Below are positions 9,917 through 18,750 of a stretch of DNA of 64,000 nucleotides, in pieces; positions within the stretch are counted from its first letter, which is position 1; each line of letters opens with the position of its first letter. Position numbers and translations under genes: made by a program. Source of the stretch: Pantoea deleyi (lineage in GTDB: Bacteria; Pseudomonadota; Gammaproteobacteria; Enterobacterales; Enterobacteriaceae); assembly GCF_022647325.1 (NCBI RefSeq), contig NZ_CP071405.1, positions 1,550,001-1,614,000 of the forward strand, read 5' to 3'. A model generated the notes under the pieces. The model saw only the letters and a program-made list of their open reading frames with translations, made no database searches and was not told the DNA's origin.

Positions 9917-9969
9917 GTGAGGCCGTCGCGCCTCACTAACCTTACACCCGGATGCATTCGCGTCCGGGT
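9917..9969 (+). other. Pair of hairpins between the ThDP enzyme gene and the SDR gene
   Basis: Two adjacent inverted repeats follow the stop codon: GTGAGGC/GCCTCAC at 9917-9923 and 9930-9936, and ACCCGGA/TCCGGGT at 9946-9952 and 9963-9969. Neither is followed by a T-run, so a simple intrinsic terminator is not supported. They could protect the upstream mRNA end or reduce readthrough into the SDR gene. Confidence 0.4.
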
Positions 9970-10005
9970 AATCCCCACTTCATCTCACTTAACGGGAGTC
10001 CTTAT

Positions 10006-10848
10006 ATGACTGCTCACTCCACCCCTGTCTGGTTAATATCGGGATGTTCGACCGGTTTTGGTCGTGAACTGGCGCAGCAGACGATTGCGCGGGGTTTTAA
10101 GGTTGTCGTGACGGCGCGTCATACCGACGCCATTGCCGATCTGGTTGACGGACACGACAACGCGCTGGCGGTGGCTCTGGATGTCACACAGCAGGCGAGC
10201 ATCGACCAGGCCGTAAAGGCAGCACTGGACGCCTTCGGTACGATCGACGTGCTGGTGAATAACGCCGGTTATGGCTATCAGAGTTCGGTGGAAGAGGGCG
10301 TGGAGAGCGAAATCCGTGCACAGTTCGATGCCAATGTATTCGGTCTGTTTGCCCTGACCCGTGCCGTGCTGCCGGTCATGAGAAAAGCGCGAAGCGGTCA
10401 CGTCATCAACATCACTTCAGTCGCAGGCTTAATCGGCTTTGCCAGTTCCGGCTACTACTCTGCCAGCAAACATGCGGTGGAAGGCTGGTCCGATGCGCTG
10501 GCGCTGGAAGCCGGCCCGCTGGGCATTCACGTCACCTGCGTTGAGCCTGGCCCATTCCGCACCGACTGGGCGGGACGTTCACTGCATCAGACGCCGAGCA
10601 CGCTGCCGGAATATGCAGAGACCGCCGCCGCACGGATGAAAGCAACCGCCGAAAACAGCGGCACCCAGAAGGGCGATCCGGCGCGCGCCGCCAGCGCGAT
10701 GATCGCTATCACGGAGGAGGATCATCCGCCACGCCATCTGGTGATGGGCGCCTGGGGGCATGAAGCCGTCATCAGCAAGCTTAAAGAGAGGCTGGCGGAG
10801 GTCGAGGCCTGGAAACAGACTTCAGTCGGAACTGATTTTCCGGAATAG
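10006..10848 (+). CDS. Short-chain dehydrogenase/reductase
   Basis: A 280-residue classical SDR. The NAD(P) Rossmann motif is SGCSTGFGREL (TGxxxGxG type), followed by the NNAGYG motif, the serine in INITSVAGLIG and the catalytic YYSASKHAVEG (YxxxK intact). The C-terminus has the VEPGPFRTDWAG loop common in oxidoreductases annotated as retinol-dehydrogenase-like. An earlier in-frame start at 9952 was rejected because GGGAG lies seven bases before the ATG at 10006 and the SDR fold begins there. The substrate is unknown. It is transcribed in the same direction as the ThDP enzyme but separated by hairpins. Confidence 0.88.
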   Translation: MTAHSTPVWLISGCSTGFGRELAQQTIARGFKVVVTARHTDAIADLVDGHDNALAVALDVTQQASIDQAVKAALDAFGTIDVLVNNAGYGYQSSVEEGVESEIRAQFDANVFGLFALTRAVLPVMRKARSGHVINITSVAGLIGFASSGYYSASKHAVEGWSDALALEAGPLGIHVTCVEPGPFRTDWAGRSLHQTPSTLPEYAETAAARMKATAENSGTQKGDPARAASAMIAITEEDHPPRHLVMGAWGHEAVISKLKERLAEVEAWKQTSVGTDFPE

Positions 10849-10909
10849 GGTGAGTGCCGTGGGGAAGCGGAACGCTGCCTGCGTGCGTCTGCACAGGATG
10901 AAAACAGAG

Positions 10910-10930
10910 AAGGCCCGTTCAGCGGGCCTT
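10910..10930 (-). terminator. Probable intrinsic terminator of the RES/antitoxin operon
   Basis: A perfect 8-bp stem, AAGGCCCG/CGGGCCTT, with a five-base loop. Read on the minus strand it is followed by the pyrimidine-rich CTCTGTTTTC. It lies about 120 bp downstream of the RES toxin stop, and between convergent genes, so it may also stop SDR transcription. Confidence 0.55.
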
Positions 10931-11051
10931 GCAGAGTGAAGTGCCTGCTCCGGCTTATCAGGAGCCGGTAACGACAAAATGCCTGTTGCGCGCTTTTTGT
11001 GCAGTGAAGAGAGGCGTGCGCATTGCGGGTCGGGCATTCGATTGTTTCACA

Positions 11052-11699
11052 CTAACATCCGGAAATAAGAATCAGCGCCATCTCATTCGCCAGTGCGCCG
11101 AGTTCACGTTCGACATCTGCGGACGCTGAAGCGGGCTGACCATCAAGCATAATGCCGAGATCTTCATCACTGATACGATCGCCAAAAAGCATTATTGCCG
11201 TGTCGCCATGCTGCCTGGAAGCCCACTGAAGCCCCTGCGCTTCGGGGTTACAGTGATGTATTCGCTCAGCCCATCGCCGGGTTTCCGGATAATGATCGGC
11301 AGTCGATCCCAGCAATTCGCCTTGCGTAATGCCATGTTTTTTCATGAAACGTGGATTAAGATCTACGAGCTTAATCTCTGCATTCGGCGTGAGCTGACTG
11401 TGTACCAGCTGTTTCAGTACTGTCAGGTCTACCGGCGTATTTTCACAAGGCACAGGCAGATCATGCAATACCGTTTCCATCAGGGCAACAGCCAGCGTCC
11501 TGCCGCCATAAAGAGTCGGGATAATGCGACCGGCCCGGTCAGTAATCGGACTGAAACGACCCATGCCTTTTCCAGGATTGAACTCCGCGGCGCCGTACTG
11601 AAACCAGTGAATGCGGTCGATCTTTTTACCTTTTGGCCAGATGACCAGAGAGACGGATAAATCGTCATCTTTACCGGGTGTTTTAATTTTTTCAGCCAT
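11052..11699 (-). CDS. RES-domain toxin (NAD+ phosphorylase/glycohydrolase family)
   Basis: A 215-residue RES family protein. The name-giving residues are visible as the Arg in GMGRFSPI, the Glu in ALMETVLHD and the Ser in WASRQHGDTAIML, with the family tyrosine in TLYGGRTL. RES toxins such as MbcT and ParT are ADP-ribosyltransferase-fold proteins that degrade or transfer from NAD+, halting growth unless bound by the antitoxin. The gene overlaps the upstream antitoxin gene by 8 bases (11692-11699), the usual antitoxin-first order. At 215 residues it is a little longer than many RES toxins because of an N-terminal charged extension. NAD+ depletion is known for the family; it is inference here. 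Confidence 0.85.
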   Translation of the reverse strand: MAEKIKTPGKDDDLSVSLVIWPKGKKIDRIHWFQYGAAEFNPGKGMGRFSPITDRAGRIIPTLYGGRTLAVALMETVLHDLPVPCENTPVDLTVLKQLVHSQLTPNAEIKLVDLNPRFMKKHGITQGELLGSTADHYPETRRWAERIHHCNPEAQGLQWASRQHGDTAIMLFGDRISDEDLGIMLDGQPASASADVERELGALANEMALILISGC

Positions 11700-12399
11700 G
11701 AACCGGACCTTCCTTTGCCCGCTGTGCCGCCTCCAGTACTTTTTGAGGTGCAGATGCCATCAGATCCTTAGGTTTTTCATTACCCAGCCAGCTATTTGGC
11801 GTTCCAAACCAGACAGCCAGCGTCCAGGGCGTTTTCAGTTCGCCAAACAGCGTGATAATTTTTTTCATCAGCGGCAATGGTTGTCCGCCGATATCCAGCC
11901 CATAGGCCGGATAGAGATCCTTGCCTTCAAAGGACAGGGCAAAAATCCTGCCGGTTCGTTTCCAGCGATTAGGCAAGCCACTGGGATTCTTTACATTCTC
12001 ACTACTGCCTGCACGGCGCGAGACCTCCTGTGCAGGTAACCACTCGCTGTCTTCCAGAATATGCCTTCTGAGTTGTTCCAGTCTTGCGGTGTTATTTATC
12101 GTAACCGGTTGCCGGGTCTGCTCAGTTTTCAGTGCGCCGGCAGGGTGAACAGCCAGCTTACCGTGACTGGCGAGTTGACTGACGCCTGAAACAGCCCGAA
12201 AAGCAGCATCCAGGGCGATTTCAAAGGCGGCTTCATCCACAGAATCTGGACGTTTCACCACATAGTATTGTGCTGCTTCATCATGGCAGTGCGGTACTGA
12301 GACGGTAATTTCTGCCTGCCCCTGAGACCGGGAAGAAGAAATGCTGGCGGACGGCACGGGTATGACGTCGAAGCCGGTAGATTTATCAAACCCGATCAT
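11692..12399 (-). CDS. Antitoxin of the Xre/MbcA/ParS type with toxin-binding C-terminus (RES partner)
   Basis: A 235-residue protein. The last about 45 residues match the MbcA/ParS/Xre toxin-binding (DUF2384-like) domain: TPWTLAVWFGTPNSWLGNEK followed by a helix with PKDLMA. Upstream, WLPAQEVSRRAG...NRWKRTGRIFALSFEGKDLYP looks like a degenerate helix-turn-helix plus wing seen in RES antitoxins. The first about 100 residues are an extra module of unknown role, making it far longer than typical 120-150-residue antitoxins. The start has CAGGAG eight bases upstream. The promoter region carries direct repeats suited to autoregulation. Pairing with the RES gene is secure from the overlap; the fold of the N-terminus is not. 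Confidence 0.78.
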   Translation of the reverse strand: MIGFDKSTGFDVIPVPSASISSSRSQGQAEITVSVPHCHDEAAQYYVVKRPDSVDEAAFEIALDAAFRAVSGVSQLASHGKLAVHPAGALKTEQTRQPVTINNTARLEQLRRHILEDSEWLPAQEVSRRAGSSENVKNPSGLPNRWKRTGRIFALSFEGKDLYPAYGLDIGGQPLPLMKKIITLFGELKTPWTLAVWFGTPNSWLGNEKPKDLMASAPQKVLEAAQRAKEGPVHG

Positions 12400-12420
12400 G
12401 ATTCAGCTCCTGTTTACAAC

Positions 12421-12450
12421 ATATCGTATATCTACAATATATCGTATATC
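12421..12450 (-). promoter_or_regulatory. Candidate operator of the RES toxin-antitoxin operon (two direct repeats)
   Basis: Two identical 12-mers, ATATCGTATATC, occur at 12421-12432 and 12439-12450, with an 18-bp period, starting about 20 bp upstream of the antitoxin start. Each repeat contains the palindrome ATATCGTATAT-like core. This AT-rich patch is sharply different from its surroundings. Autorepression by the antitoxin, alone or with toxin, is the usual regulation of such operons; binding here is inference. Confidence 0.6.
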
Positions 12451-12548
12451 GCACAAATTTCCTACACGCGTTGTTCATAAAGTAGTCATTGACAGGCTGA
12501 GTTTCAGCCGTGAGAGATAGCAAAACACGCCCCCTTATTGCGCAGCCC

Positions 12549-12566
12549 TGCGCCATCATCGTGCTG
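12549..12566 (+). promoter_or_regulatory. Candidate NtrC (GlnG) enhancer site
   Basis: The sequence TGCGCCATCATCGTGCTG resembles the inverted-repeat NtrC site found upstream of glnA (core TGCACC-N5-GGTGC). It centres about 115-125 bp upstream of the -24 element of the sigma-54-type promoter at 12674, a normal enhancer distance. One site is clear; I did not find a convincing second. The assignment is based on motif memory and position. Confidence 0.5.
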
Positions 12567-12673
12567 AAAAAATAAACACCCCTCCGTGCCTGACATCATA
12601 AGAATTCGATCTTGTATCCCAGGCCGTATTCCATCTGGCATCCCGCTTTCGGTAGGGGAGATCGTCCGCTATC

Positions 12674-12689
12674 TGGCACGCTTAATGCA
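12674..12689 (+). promoter_or_regulatory. Sigma-54 (-24/-12) promoter of the amidase operon
   Basis: TGGCACGCTTAATGCA matches the RpoN consensus TGGCACG-N4-TTGCA at all but one defined position, with the invariant GG and GC exactly 12 bases apart. Transcription would begin near 12700, giving a leader of about 25 bases that includes the GAGG Shine-Dalgarno of the amidase gene. Together with the NtrC-like site it implies induction under nitrogen limitation. The rest of the 324-bp gap (12400-12723) holds the divergent toxin-antitoxin operator and no gene. Confidence 0.75.
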
Positions 12690-12723
12690 CTCGCTGACAG
12701 GTACATTTTTGGCGAGGTATTCC

Positions 12724-14160
12724 ATGTTTGACTCCTTATTAGACGACGATGCCACCACGATGGCCGCACGCATCCGCAGCGGGGAAGTCTCGGCCTGTGA
12801 GCTGACCGGGGCAGCGCTGGCGCGGATGGCGGAACGGGAACCGGCGATAAAGGCGTTCTGTACGCCCACGCCGGAGCTGGCGATGGCGCAGGCGCGCGCG
12901 GTCGATGCCCGACGCGCACGCGGTGAAACGCTGGGGGCGCTGGCAGGCGTTCCGCTGGCGGTCAAGGATCTGATCTGTACGGCGAATGTCAGAACCACCT
13001 CCGGCTCGGCGGCATACCGCGATTTCGTGCCGGAAGATGACGACATCACGGTGGAACGGCTGCTGGCCGCCGATGCGATCCTGCTGGGTAAAACCACCGC
13101 ACCGGAATTTGGCTATAGCGGCGTCGGGCACAATCCGCTGTTCCCTTCACCGCGTAATCCCTGGGATCTCACCCTGACGCCCGGCGGCTCCAGTGCGGGA
13201 TCGGGGGCTGCCGTGGCGGCCCGGATCTGCCCGATTGCGCTTGGCAGCGATGGCGGCGGCTCGGTCCGCATTCCGGCGGCGCACTGCGGCATTTTCGGCT
13301 TTAAAGCCTCGATGGGTCGGGTGCCGCTGTGGCCCGGCTGTCGTGATGAGCGCTATCCCGGCGTGTCGAGCTGGGAGTCGCTGGAGCATATCGGGCCGAT
13401 GACGCGCAGCGTCCGCGATGCGGCCCTGATGCTGTCTCTGATGGCCGGGCCGGACATGCGCGATCGCCACTCTATTCCCTGCAGCGACGTGGACTGGCTG
13501 GGTGCGACACAGCATCTGCCCGGCCGGTTGCGCATCGCTTTCAGCGCGGATTTCGGCTATGTGGCCGTGGACCCGGAGGTGCGGGCGGTGGTCAGCGCGG
13601 CGGTAGAGCGTTTTGCCGCTGAAATCGGTGCAGAGCTGGAGCTGGCCGATCCCGGCTTCAGCGATCCGGCCGCCGCCTTTGGCGCGCTGGTGGCGATGGA
13701 GAGCGACCTGACCGGGATGCGTCAGATGATGGCGGAGCAGGGCAGCGCGATGTCGCCGCATCTGGTGGCGATGCTGCAGCGCGACTGGCGGGCGGAGCAC
13801 TTTACCGATGCCATCGCCACCCGAAAAGCGGTCAGCAACAGCCTGTGGCGCTTTATGCAGCGCTTTGACCTGCTGATTACCCCGACGCTGGCGGTCCCGC
13901 CGTTCCCGCTGGGGATGCAGGGGCCGGAAATCATCGATGGCCGTATGGTCCGCAGCGATCACTGGCTCTCCTTCTGCTATCCGTTCAACTTCACCGGCCA
14001 GCCCGCCGCGTCACTACCCGCCGGTTTTACCGCCAGCGGCCTGCCCGTAGGGCTGCAGATTGTCGGGCGTCATCTCGATGATGCCTTAGTGCTGGCTGCC
14101 AGTGCCGCTTTCGAGCGCATTCAGCCGTGGAATCACCTTCAACCCGGGATCGCCCAATGA
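12724..14160 (+). CDS. Amidase-signature family amidohydrolase
   Basis: A 478-residue amidase-signature enzyme with the full Ser-cisSer-Lys triad: Lys81 in [10 protein letters not shown], the cis-Ser in [12 protein letters not shown] (residues 156-157) and the nucleophile Ser180 in [13 protein letters not shown]. These cytoplasmic enzymes release ammonia from linear amides, including ureide intermediates (allophanate- or AtzE-type relatives). A longer frame opening at 12586 was rejected: it would run through the sigma-54 promoter, and GAGG lies six bases before the ATG at 12724. The stop codon overlaps the start of the permease gene (ATGA), so the operon is translationally coupled. The substrate is unknown; a nitrogen-source amide is suggested by the promoter. 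Confidence 0.88.
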   Translation: MFDSLLDDDATTMAARIRSGEVSACELTGAALARMAEREPAIKAFCTPTPELAMAQARAVDARRARGETLGALAGVPLAVKDLICTANVRTTSGSAAYRDFVPEDDDITVERLLAADAILLGKTTAPEFGYSGVGHNPLFPSPRNPWDLTLTPGGSSAGSGAAVAARICPIALGSDGGGSVRIPAAHCGIFGFKASMGRVPLWPGCRDERYPGVSSWESLEHIGPMTRSVRDAALMLSLMAGPDMRDRHSIPCSDVDWLGATQHLPGRLRIAFSADFGYVAVDPEVRAVVSAAVERFAAEIGAELELADPGFSDPAAAFGALVAMESDLTGMRQMMAEQGSAMSPHLVAMLQRDWRAEHFTDAIATRKAVSNSLWRFMQRFDLLITPTLAVPPFPLGMQGPEIIDGRMVRSDHWLSFCYPFNFTGQPAASLPAGFTASGLPVGLQIVGRHLDDALVLAASAAFERIQPWNHLQPGIAQ

Positions 14161-15461
14161 AAACCTCATCTTCACCTGCGCTGGAGCAGGAGTTTGAACA
14201 TCAGCCGGTGCCGCTGTCGCATCGTCACTCAACCCGTTCCGTCTCGGCGGTCTGGTTCGGCTTTCCGATGATCCTCACCAATGCGCTGTTTGGCGGCATC
14301 ATCACCTGGCATCTGGGCTTCTGGCCGGCGCTGATCGCGATCCTGCTCGGCAACCTGGTGCTGTTTGCCTATGTCGGTGCGCTGAGCTGGTACGCCGGTA
14401 ACAGCGGCATGAATTTCGCCTTACAGGCGCGGCGCACCTTCGGCAGCAAAGGCTACATCCTTGTCTCCGGCTTTCTTTCGACGGTGGTGATCGGCTGGTA
14501 CGCCTTCCAGACCGGGCTGACGGGCACGGTCATCAACCAGACCTTTGGCTGGAATGCGCTGGCCGTGACGGCATTTGCGATGATCCTTTACACCGGCATC
14601 ACCTTCCTGGGCGTGCGGGCGCTGTCGGTGCTGGGCATGATCGCGGCACCGCTGTTTGTGGTGCTGGGCGTGGTGGCGCTGTGGCTGATCAGCAAACAGC
14701 ATGACTTCTCCGTCGTGACCCAGTGGAAGGGCAGCGCCAGCGCCGCCGGCGCCATGAGTATGGGCACCGCCGTCACTATGGTGGTGGCGGGGTTTGCCGA
14801 CTCGGGCACCATGACCGCCGACTTTACCCGCTGGTCGAAGAGTGGTCGTTCGGCCGTGATTGCCGCCTTCTCCGCCTTTCCGGTTGCTAACGTGATCTCC
14901 TACCTGTTCGGCGTCGTGATTGTCGCCGCAGGGGCCGCCGTCGATCCGCTGACCAACGGCGGTAATTTCCTGCCGATGCTCATGGGGCATGGCGCCTTCC
15001 TCTCGGTCGTGGCCTGTCTGTTTGTCTTTATCAATCTCGGTTCGGTCTGCACGCACTGCCTCTATAACGGCGCGGTGGGCTTCAGTCACCTGTTCAGCAG
15101 CAAAATGCGGCTCTGGACGGTGATTCTGGGAGCCATCGGCGGCGTGCTGGCGCTGGCGGGTGTCTGGTCCTATTTCCTGGAGTGGCTGAGCCTGCTGGGA
15201 ATTGTGGTGCCGCCGTTTGGCGCGGTGATGATTGTGGATTTGATTTTTATGGCGCGCATCAGCGAACAGCGTCCGGCGCAGCGATTCCGGGGGGATGCTT
15301 TCGCGGCCTGGGCCATTGGCAGTCTCTGTGCGGTAATCGCCCATCTCGCCTTTCCGCAGTTCGGTGAAGCGGTGATCGGTCTGGTCACCGCCGCAGTGAG
15401 TTACAGCCTGATCAGCAGAGTGCGCCTGCCGCGCCCCGTTATGGAGAAGAGCAATGTTTAG
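14157..15461 (+). CDS. NCS1 family (cytosine permease-like) transporter
   Basis: A 434-residue integral membrane protein with about 12 hydrophobic segments and NCS1 landmarks: [15 protein letters not shown] in the first helix, the [19 protein letters not shown] loop, and [18 protein letters not shown] (CodB-like ADFTRW motif). Members import nucleobases, hydantoins or related heterocycles with H+ or Na+. The start at 14157 overlaps the amidase stop; an upstream in-frame codon at 14127 lies inside the amidase gene and is not supported. It overlaps the downstream hydrolase gene by 8 bases. The clustering with two amide-hydrolysing enzymes suggests uptake of a nitrogen-rich heterocycle or ureide. 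Confidence 0.88.
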   Translation: MKTSSSPALEQEFEHQPVPLSHRHSTRSVSAVWFGFPMILTNALFGGIITWHLGFWPALIAILLGNLVLFAYVGALSWYAGNSGMNFALQARRTFGSKGYILVSGFLSTVVIGWYAFQTGLTGTVINQTFGWNALAVTAFAMILYTGITFLGVRALSVLGMIAAPLFVVLGVVALWLISKQHDFSVVTQWKGSASAAGAMSMGTAVTMVVAGFADSGTMTADFTRWSKSGRSAVIAAFSAFPVANVISYLFGVVIVAAGAAVDPLTNGGNFLPMLMGHGAFLSVVACLFVFINLGSVCTHCLYNGAVGFSHLFSSKMRLWTVILGAIGGVLALAGVWSYFLEWLSLLGIVVPPFGAVMIVDLIFMARISEQRPAQRFRGDAFAAWAIGSLCAVIAHLAFPQFGEAVIGLVTAAVSYSLISRVRLPRPVMEKSNV

Positions 15462-16140
15462 TGTTAATTCCACGCCTTACAGCTGGCCGTTTGACGGCAG
15501 TTTCACCCCGGCCGATACGGCGCTGATTGTGATCGACATGCAGACCGACTTCTGCGGCGTGGGCGGCTATGTCGACAGCATGGGTTATGACGTAAGCCTG
15601 ACCCGTGCGCCGATCGCCCCGCTGCAGCAGGTGCTGGCGGCGATGCGTGCCCGGCAGTTTCCGGTTATCCATACCCGCGAAGGGCATCGGCCCGATCTCA
15701 GCGATCTGCCCGCCAACAAACGCTGGCGTTCGCGTCGTATGAACGCCGGCATCGGGGATACCGGGCCCTGTGGCCGCATTCTGGTGCGTGGCGAACCGGG
15801 CTGGGAGATTATTCCGGAGCTGGCACCCTTACCGGATGAAGTGGTGATCGACAAACCGGGTAAAGGGTCGTTTTACGCCACCGATCTGGAGCTGATCCTC
15901 CGCAGCCAGGGCATCCGTAATCTGATCCTCACCGGGATCACGACCGACGTCTGTGTCCACACCACGCTGCGCGAGGCCAACGATCGCGGCTTTGAGTGTC
16001 TGGTACTTTCGGACTGCTGCGCGGCGACCGAGCGGCGTCATCATGAGGCGGCGCTGAGCATGATCCACATGCAGGGCGGCATCTTCGGTGCGGTTGCCTC
16101 CTCTGCTGTGCTGCTGGACAGCCTGGGAGGGAATGCCTGA
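15454..16140 (+). CDS. Isochorismatase-fold cysteine hydrolase (biuret/ureidoacrylate amidohydrolase-like)
   Basis: A 228-residue isochorismatase-like hydrolase with the amidase-type triad Asp28 (IVIDMQTDF), Lys134 ([10 protein letters not shown]) and nucleophilic Cys167 ([11 protein letters not shown]). The GKGSF and [12 protein letters not shown] blocks resemble biuret hydrolase and RutB rather than true isochorismatases, which lack the cysteine. Such enzymes cleave biuret, ureidoacrylate or N-carbamoyl compounds and release ammonia or carbamate. It is the third gene of the sigma-54-controlled operon. An assignment to biuret would need activity data; the family is firm. Confidence 0.85.
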   Translation: MFSVNSTPYSWPFDGSFTPADTALIVIDMQTDFCGVGGYVDSMGYDVSLTRAPIAPLQQVLAAMRARQFPVIHTREGHRPDLSDLPANKRWRSRRMNAGIGDTGPCGRILVRGEPGWEIIPELAPLPDEVVIDKPGKGSFYATDLELILRSQGIRNLILTGITTDVCVHTTLREANDRGFECLVLSDCCAATERRHHEAALSMIHMQGGIFGAVASSAVLLDSLGGNA

Positions 16141-16152
16141 CGCCGGAAGGTA

Positions 16153-16188
16153 AAAAGGCAGCCTGAACGCATCCGGCGCTCAGGCTGC
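16153..16188 (-). terminator. Intrinsic terminator of the GGDEF-EAL gene
   Basis: A 9-bp stem, GCAGCCTGA/TCAGGCTGC (16158-16166 with 16180-16188). Read on the minus strand it is followed by CTTTTT. It separates the convergent hydrolase operon from the diguanylate cyclase/phosphodiesterase gene. Confidence 0.75.
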
Positions 16189-16197
16189 TTCCGGCGC

Positions 16198-18375
16198 TCA
16201 CGCCTGTTGCAGCGGGGCGGATTCCCTCAGTGCCGCGAGCCGGTCGGCGGGCACGGCCTGGCTGAACAGATAACCCTGCAACTGATTGCAGCCCGCATCC
16301 GCCAGCGCCGACATCTGCCCCGGCGTTTCAACGCCTTCCGCCGTGACCATCAGTCCCATGGCGTGCCCCAGCTTCACCACCGACTCCACAATCGCCACCG
16401 AATTTTCGGCCACGCCCAGCGACTGGGTGAAGGAGCGATCGATTTTGATTTTATCGACCGGGAACGTGCTCAGATAGTTGAGGCTGGAGTAGCCGGTGCC
16501 GAAGTCATCCAGCGCAATCCGGAAGCCTGCTTCGCGCAGCGCCACAATAATGGCGCGCGCCTCGCGTTCATCTTCGATGAGCACCCCCTCGGTGATCTCC
16601 AGCTCCAGACGGGTCGGATCGCCGCCATGCTCGCTGACGATAGCCTTTACCCGCTCAACGAAGCCGGTCGAGCGGAACTGAACGGGTGAAACGTTGACCG
16701 CCACCAGCAGTTCGGGGAAACGCTGCTGCGTCGCGCAGGCTTCCGCCAGCACCCACTCGCCCAGCGGAATAATCAGGCCGGTCTCTTCGGCGATCGCGAT
16801 AAACTCACCGGGTGCAATCGGGCCGCGGGTCGGATGATGCCAGCGCAGCAGCGCTTCGACGCCCACCATCTGCTGTCCGCTGATCTCCATCAGCGGCTGA
16901 TACCACACCGCCAGCCCCTGATGCTGCTGCAGCGCGATCCGCAGGTCGGCGGCGATAGCCTGACGGGTGCGCACCGACTCATCCATTGCCCGTTCAAACT
17001 GACGGTATTTACCCCGTCCGCCACTTTTGGCCTCATAGAGCGCGATATCCGCCTTACGCATCAGCTCCAGCCGATCGATGCCATCTTTGGGGGCCAGCGC
17101 CAGTCCGATACTGGCGCCGCTCCAGACATCGCTGCCGAACAGCGTAAAGGGACGGCCCAGTTCGTCGATGATACGCTGTGCCAGACTCTGCACCTGACCG
17201 ATGCTTTCCACCTCCGGCATCACCACGATAAACTCGTCGCCGCCCAGGCGGCCAACGGTATCGCTGGCGCGCACCAGACGGCTCAGACGCTGCGCCACCG
17301 CGATAATCAGCTCATCCCCGGCGTGATGGCCGTGGGTGTCATTAATGGTTTTAAAGCGGTCGAGGTCGATGAGCAGCAGCGCCACCCGCTGATCGTGACG
17401 TGTAGCCAGCGCCAGCGCCTGGGTCAGGCGATCCTCAACCAGCGCACGGTTGGGCAGCCCGGTAAGCACGTCGTGAAACGCCAGATGCTGCGCCTGAGCC
17501 TCCGACGCGCCGAGCCGGAGCATCGACTGAGAGAGGTTGACCGACGAGTGCCAGAGCCGCCGCACCATATAGAGGCAGAGCAGGGATATCGCCAGCACCG
17601 CCAGCCCGGTAGAGGGGCCGATGGTCCGCAGCATGTCCGCGCCGGGCCGGGAGGGGATCCAGTTGAGATAGCCTACCGGATCGCCCGCCTGGGCAATCAG
17701 CAGATAGCGGGCGCTGGCCTCCGGCTGAGAGGCGCCATCGGAGAAGTGCAGCCCCTGCAGCTGATTGCGTTCCGCCAGGCTGGCCAGATAGCCATCATCG
17801 AGAAATTTCAGACTCACCAGCCGGAACCGTGGCTGGGTATCGCTATCCTGCTGGATCGCCCCCACGGCCAGCGCCGCCGCGCGCTGGCTTACGCGGGCAT
17901 AATCGGCATCATCCCGGCGGGCCGGATCGCTGACCAGCGCATGCTGCAGAACCTCACCCGTCAGCGGGTCGTTTTCCGGGGCGGCCACCGGCTGACCTTC
18001 CCGCCACATCCGCACAATCTGGTTTTGCGGGTCCAGCACCATGATCAGCTGATGCCCGAACATCTCATAGAGCCACTCGCCAATATTCTCATCCAGCCAT
18101 CTGTTACGGTGACCCTCCGCCAGGTGCTGCTGCAACGGCGCCCAGCGCGACAGGCTGTGCAACTGGCGCAGATGTTCACTCAGGCTCTGCGAAAAAGAGG
18201 CTTCGATCATCCGTTGCTGCTGATGCCGCGCTTCGCTGTTGGTCAGCGACGTGCCGGCAAACAGCGCAGCGCCCGCGCCGGTAAAGGTCAGCAGTAATAT
18301 CGCCACCAGCGGCACCAGCACCTCGCGCAGGAAACTGCGCCGGAAATCAGAGGAAAGTTTAAGTGTGCTAATCAT
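16198..18375 (-). CDS. Membrane-anchored GGDEF-EAL protein with periplasmic CHASE4-like sensor
   Basis: A 725-residue cyclic-di-GMP enzyme. Helices at about residues 18-41 and 253-271 bracket a periplasmic domain of about 210 residues resembling CHASE4. A GGDEF domain follows (about 290-460) with intact GGDEF at 378-382 and an RxxD product-inhibition site (RASD) five residues before it. The EAL domain (about 475-715) carries EALLRW at 507-512, LEITEGVLIEDE, and the DDFGTGYSSLNYL metal/loop 6 region. Both catalytic motifs are intact, so it could make and degrade c-di-GMP, with EAL activity commonly dominant in such proteins. It is monocistronic with its own terminator. Confidence 0.92.
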   Translation of the reverse strand: MISTLKLSSDFRRSFLREVLVPLVAILLLTFTGAGAALFAGTSLTNSEARHQQQRMIEASFSQSLSEHLRQLHSLSRWAPLQQHLAEGHRNRWLDENIGEWLYEMFGHQLIMVLDPQNQIVRMWREGQPVAAPENDPLTGEVLQHALVSDPARRDDADYARVSQRAAALAVGAIQQDSDTQPRFRLVSLKFLDDGYLASLAERNQLQGLHFSDGASQPEASARYLLIAQAGDPVGYLNWIPSRPGADMLRTIGPSTGLAVLAISLLCLYMVRRLWHSSVNLSQSMLRLGASEAQAQHLAFHDVLTGLPNRALVEDRLTQALALATRHDQRVALLLIDLDRFKTINDTHGHHAGDELIIAVAQRLSRLVRASDTVGRLGGDEFIVVMPEVESIGQVQSLAQRIIDELGRPFTLFGSDVWSGASIGLALAPKDGIDRLELMRKADIALYEAKSGGRGKYRQFERAMDESVRTRQAIAADLRIALQQHQGLAVWYQPLMEISGQQMVGVEALLRWHHPTRGPIAPGEFIAIAEETGLIIPLGEWVLAEACATQQRFPELLVAVNVSPVQFRSTGFVERVKAIVSEHGGDPTRLELEITEGVLIEDEREARAIIVALREAGFRIALDDFGTGYSSLNYLSTFPVDKIKIDRSFTQSLGVAENSVAIVESVVKLGHAMGLMVTAEGVETPGQMSALADAGCNQLQGYLFSQAVPADRLAALRESAPLQQA

Positions 18376-18750
18376 ATTGTTGTTCTTCTCAGCATCAGGG
18401 GAACAGCTTAAAAATTAGCAGATGCCAGCCGATCGTCCATGCCGCGCCCGGTTTAATCGGCGGCTGAATGACGTTTTTCGCGCGTGGCGCACCGCGACGG
18501 TTGCGAACGGTCAGGCGGGAAAATTGCGCCTTTCATCAGTGAATCTAATGAAGCGAGGCGGCCGGAAGGGTAAACAGCGTCTGTCCCGCGCGGGGTGAAC
18601 GCGGGCTTTCCCGCATTCCCTGTGAACTTCGCGGCTATGGTTCATACTTGTCTGCGCTGATTGACGAACGGATAACCGTGAAGACAACGGTTACTGCATG
18701 TATCACTTGCCTGCCAGCCCGAGGCTGTCAGCTGACTGAAAGGGAAAATA
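18376..18750 (+). other. Intergenic region between divergent genes, with an inverted repeat
   Basis: This 375-bp region separates the c-di-GMP gene (minus) from the mechanosensitive channel gene (plus) and should hold both promoters. The only clear structure is the inverted repeat TAACCGT/ACGGTTA at 18673-18679 and 18687-18693, with a seven-base spacer, 58 bp before the channel start. It could be an operator or leader hairpin. No ORF was supported. Confidence 0.4.

Noticed and set aside
12586..12723. N-terminal extension of the amidase
   Set aside because: It would be translated through the sigma-54 promoter and has no similarity to amidases; the ATG at 12724 has GAGG at normal spacing.
16834..18297. 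487-residue plus-strand frame
   Set aside because: Antisense shadow of the GGDEF-EAL gene, which has all catalytic motifs on the other strand.
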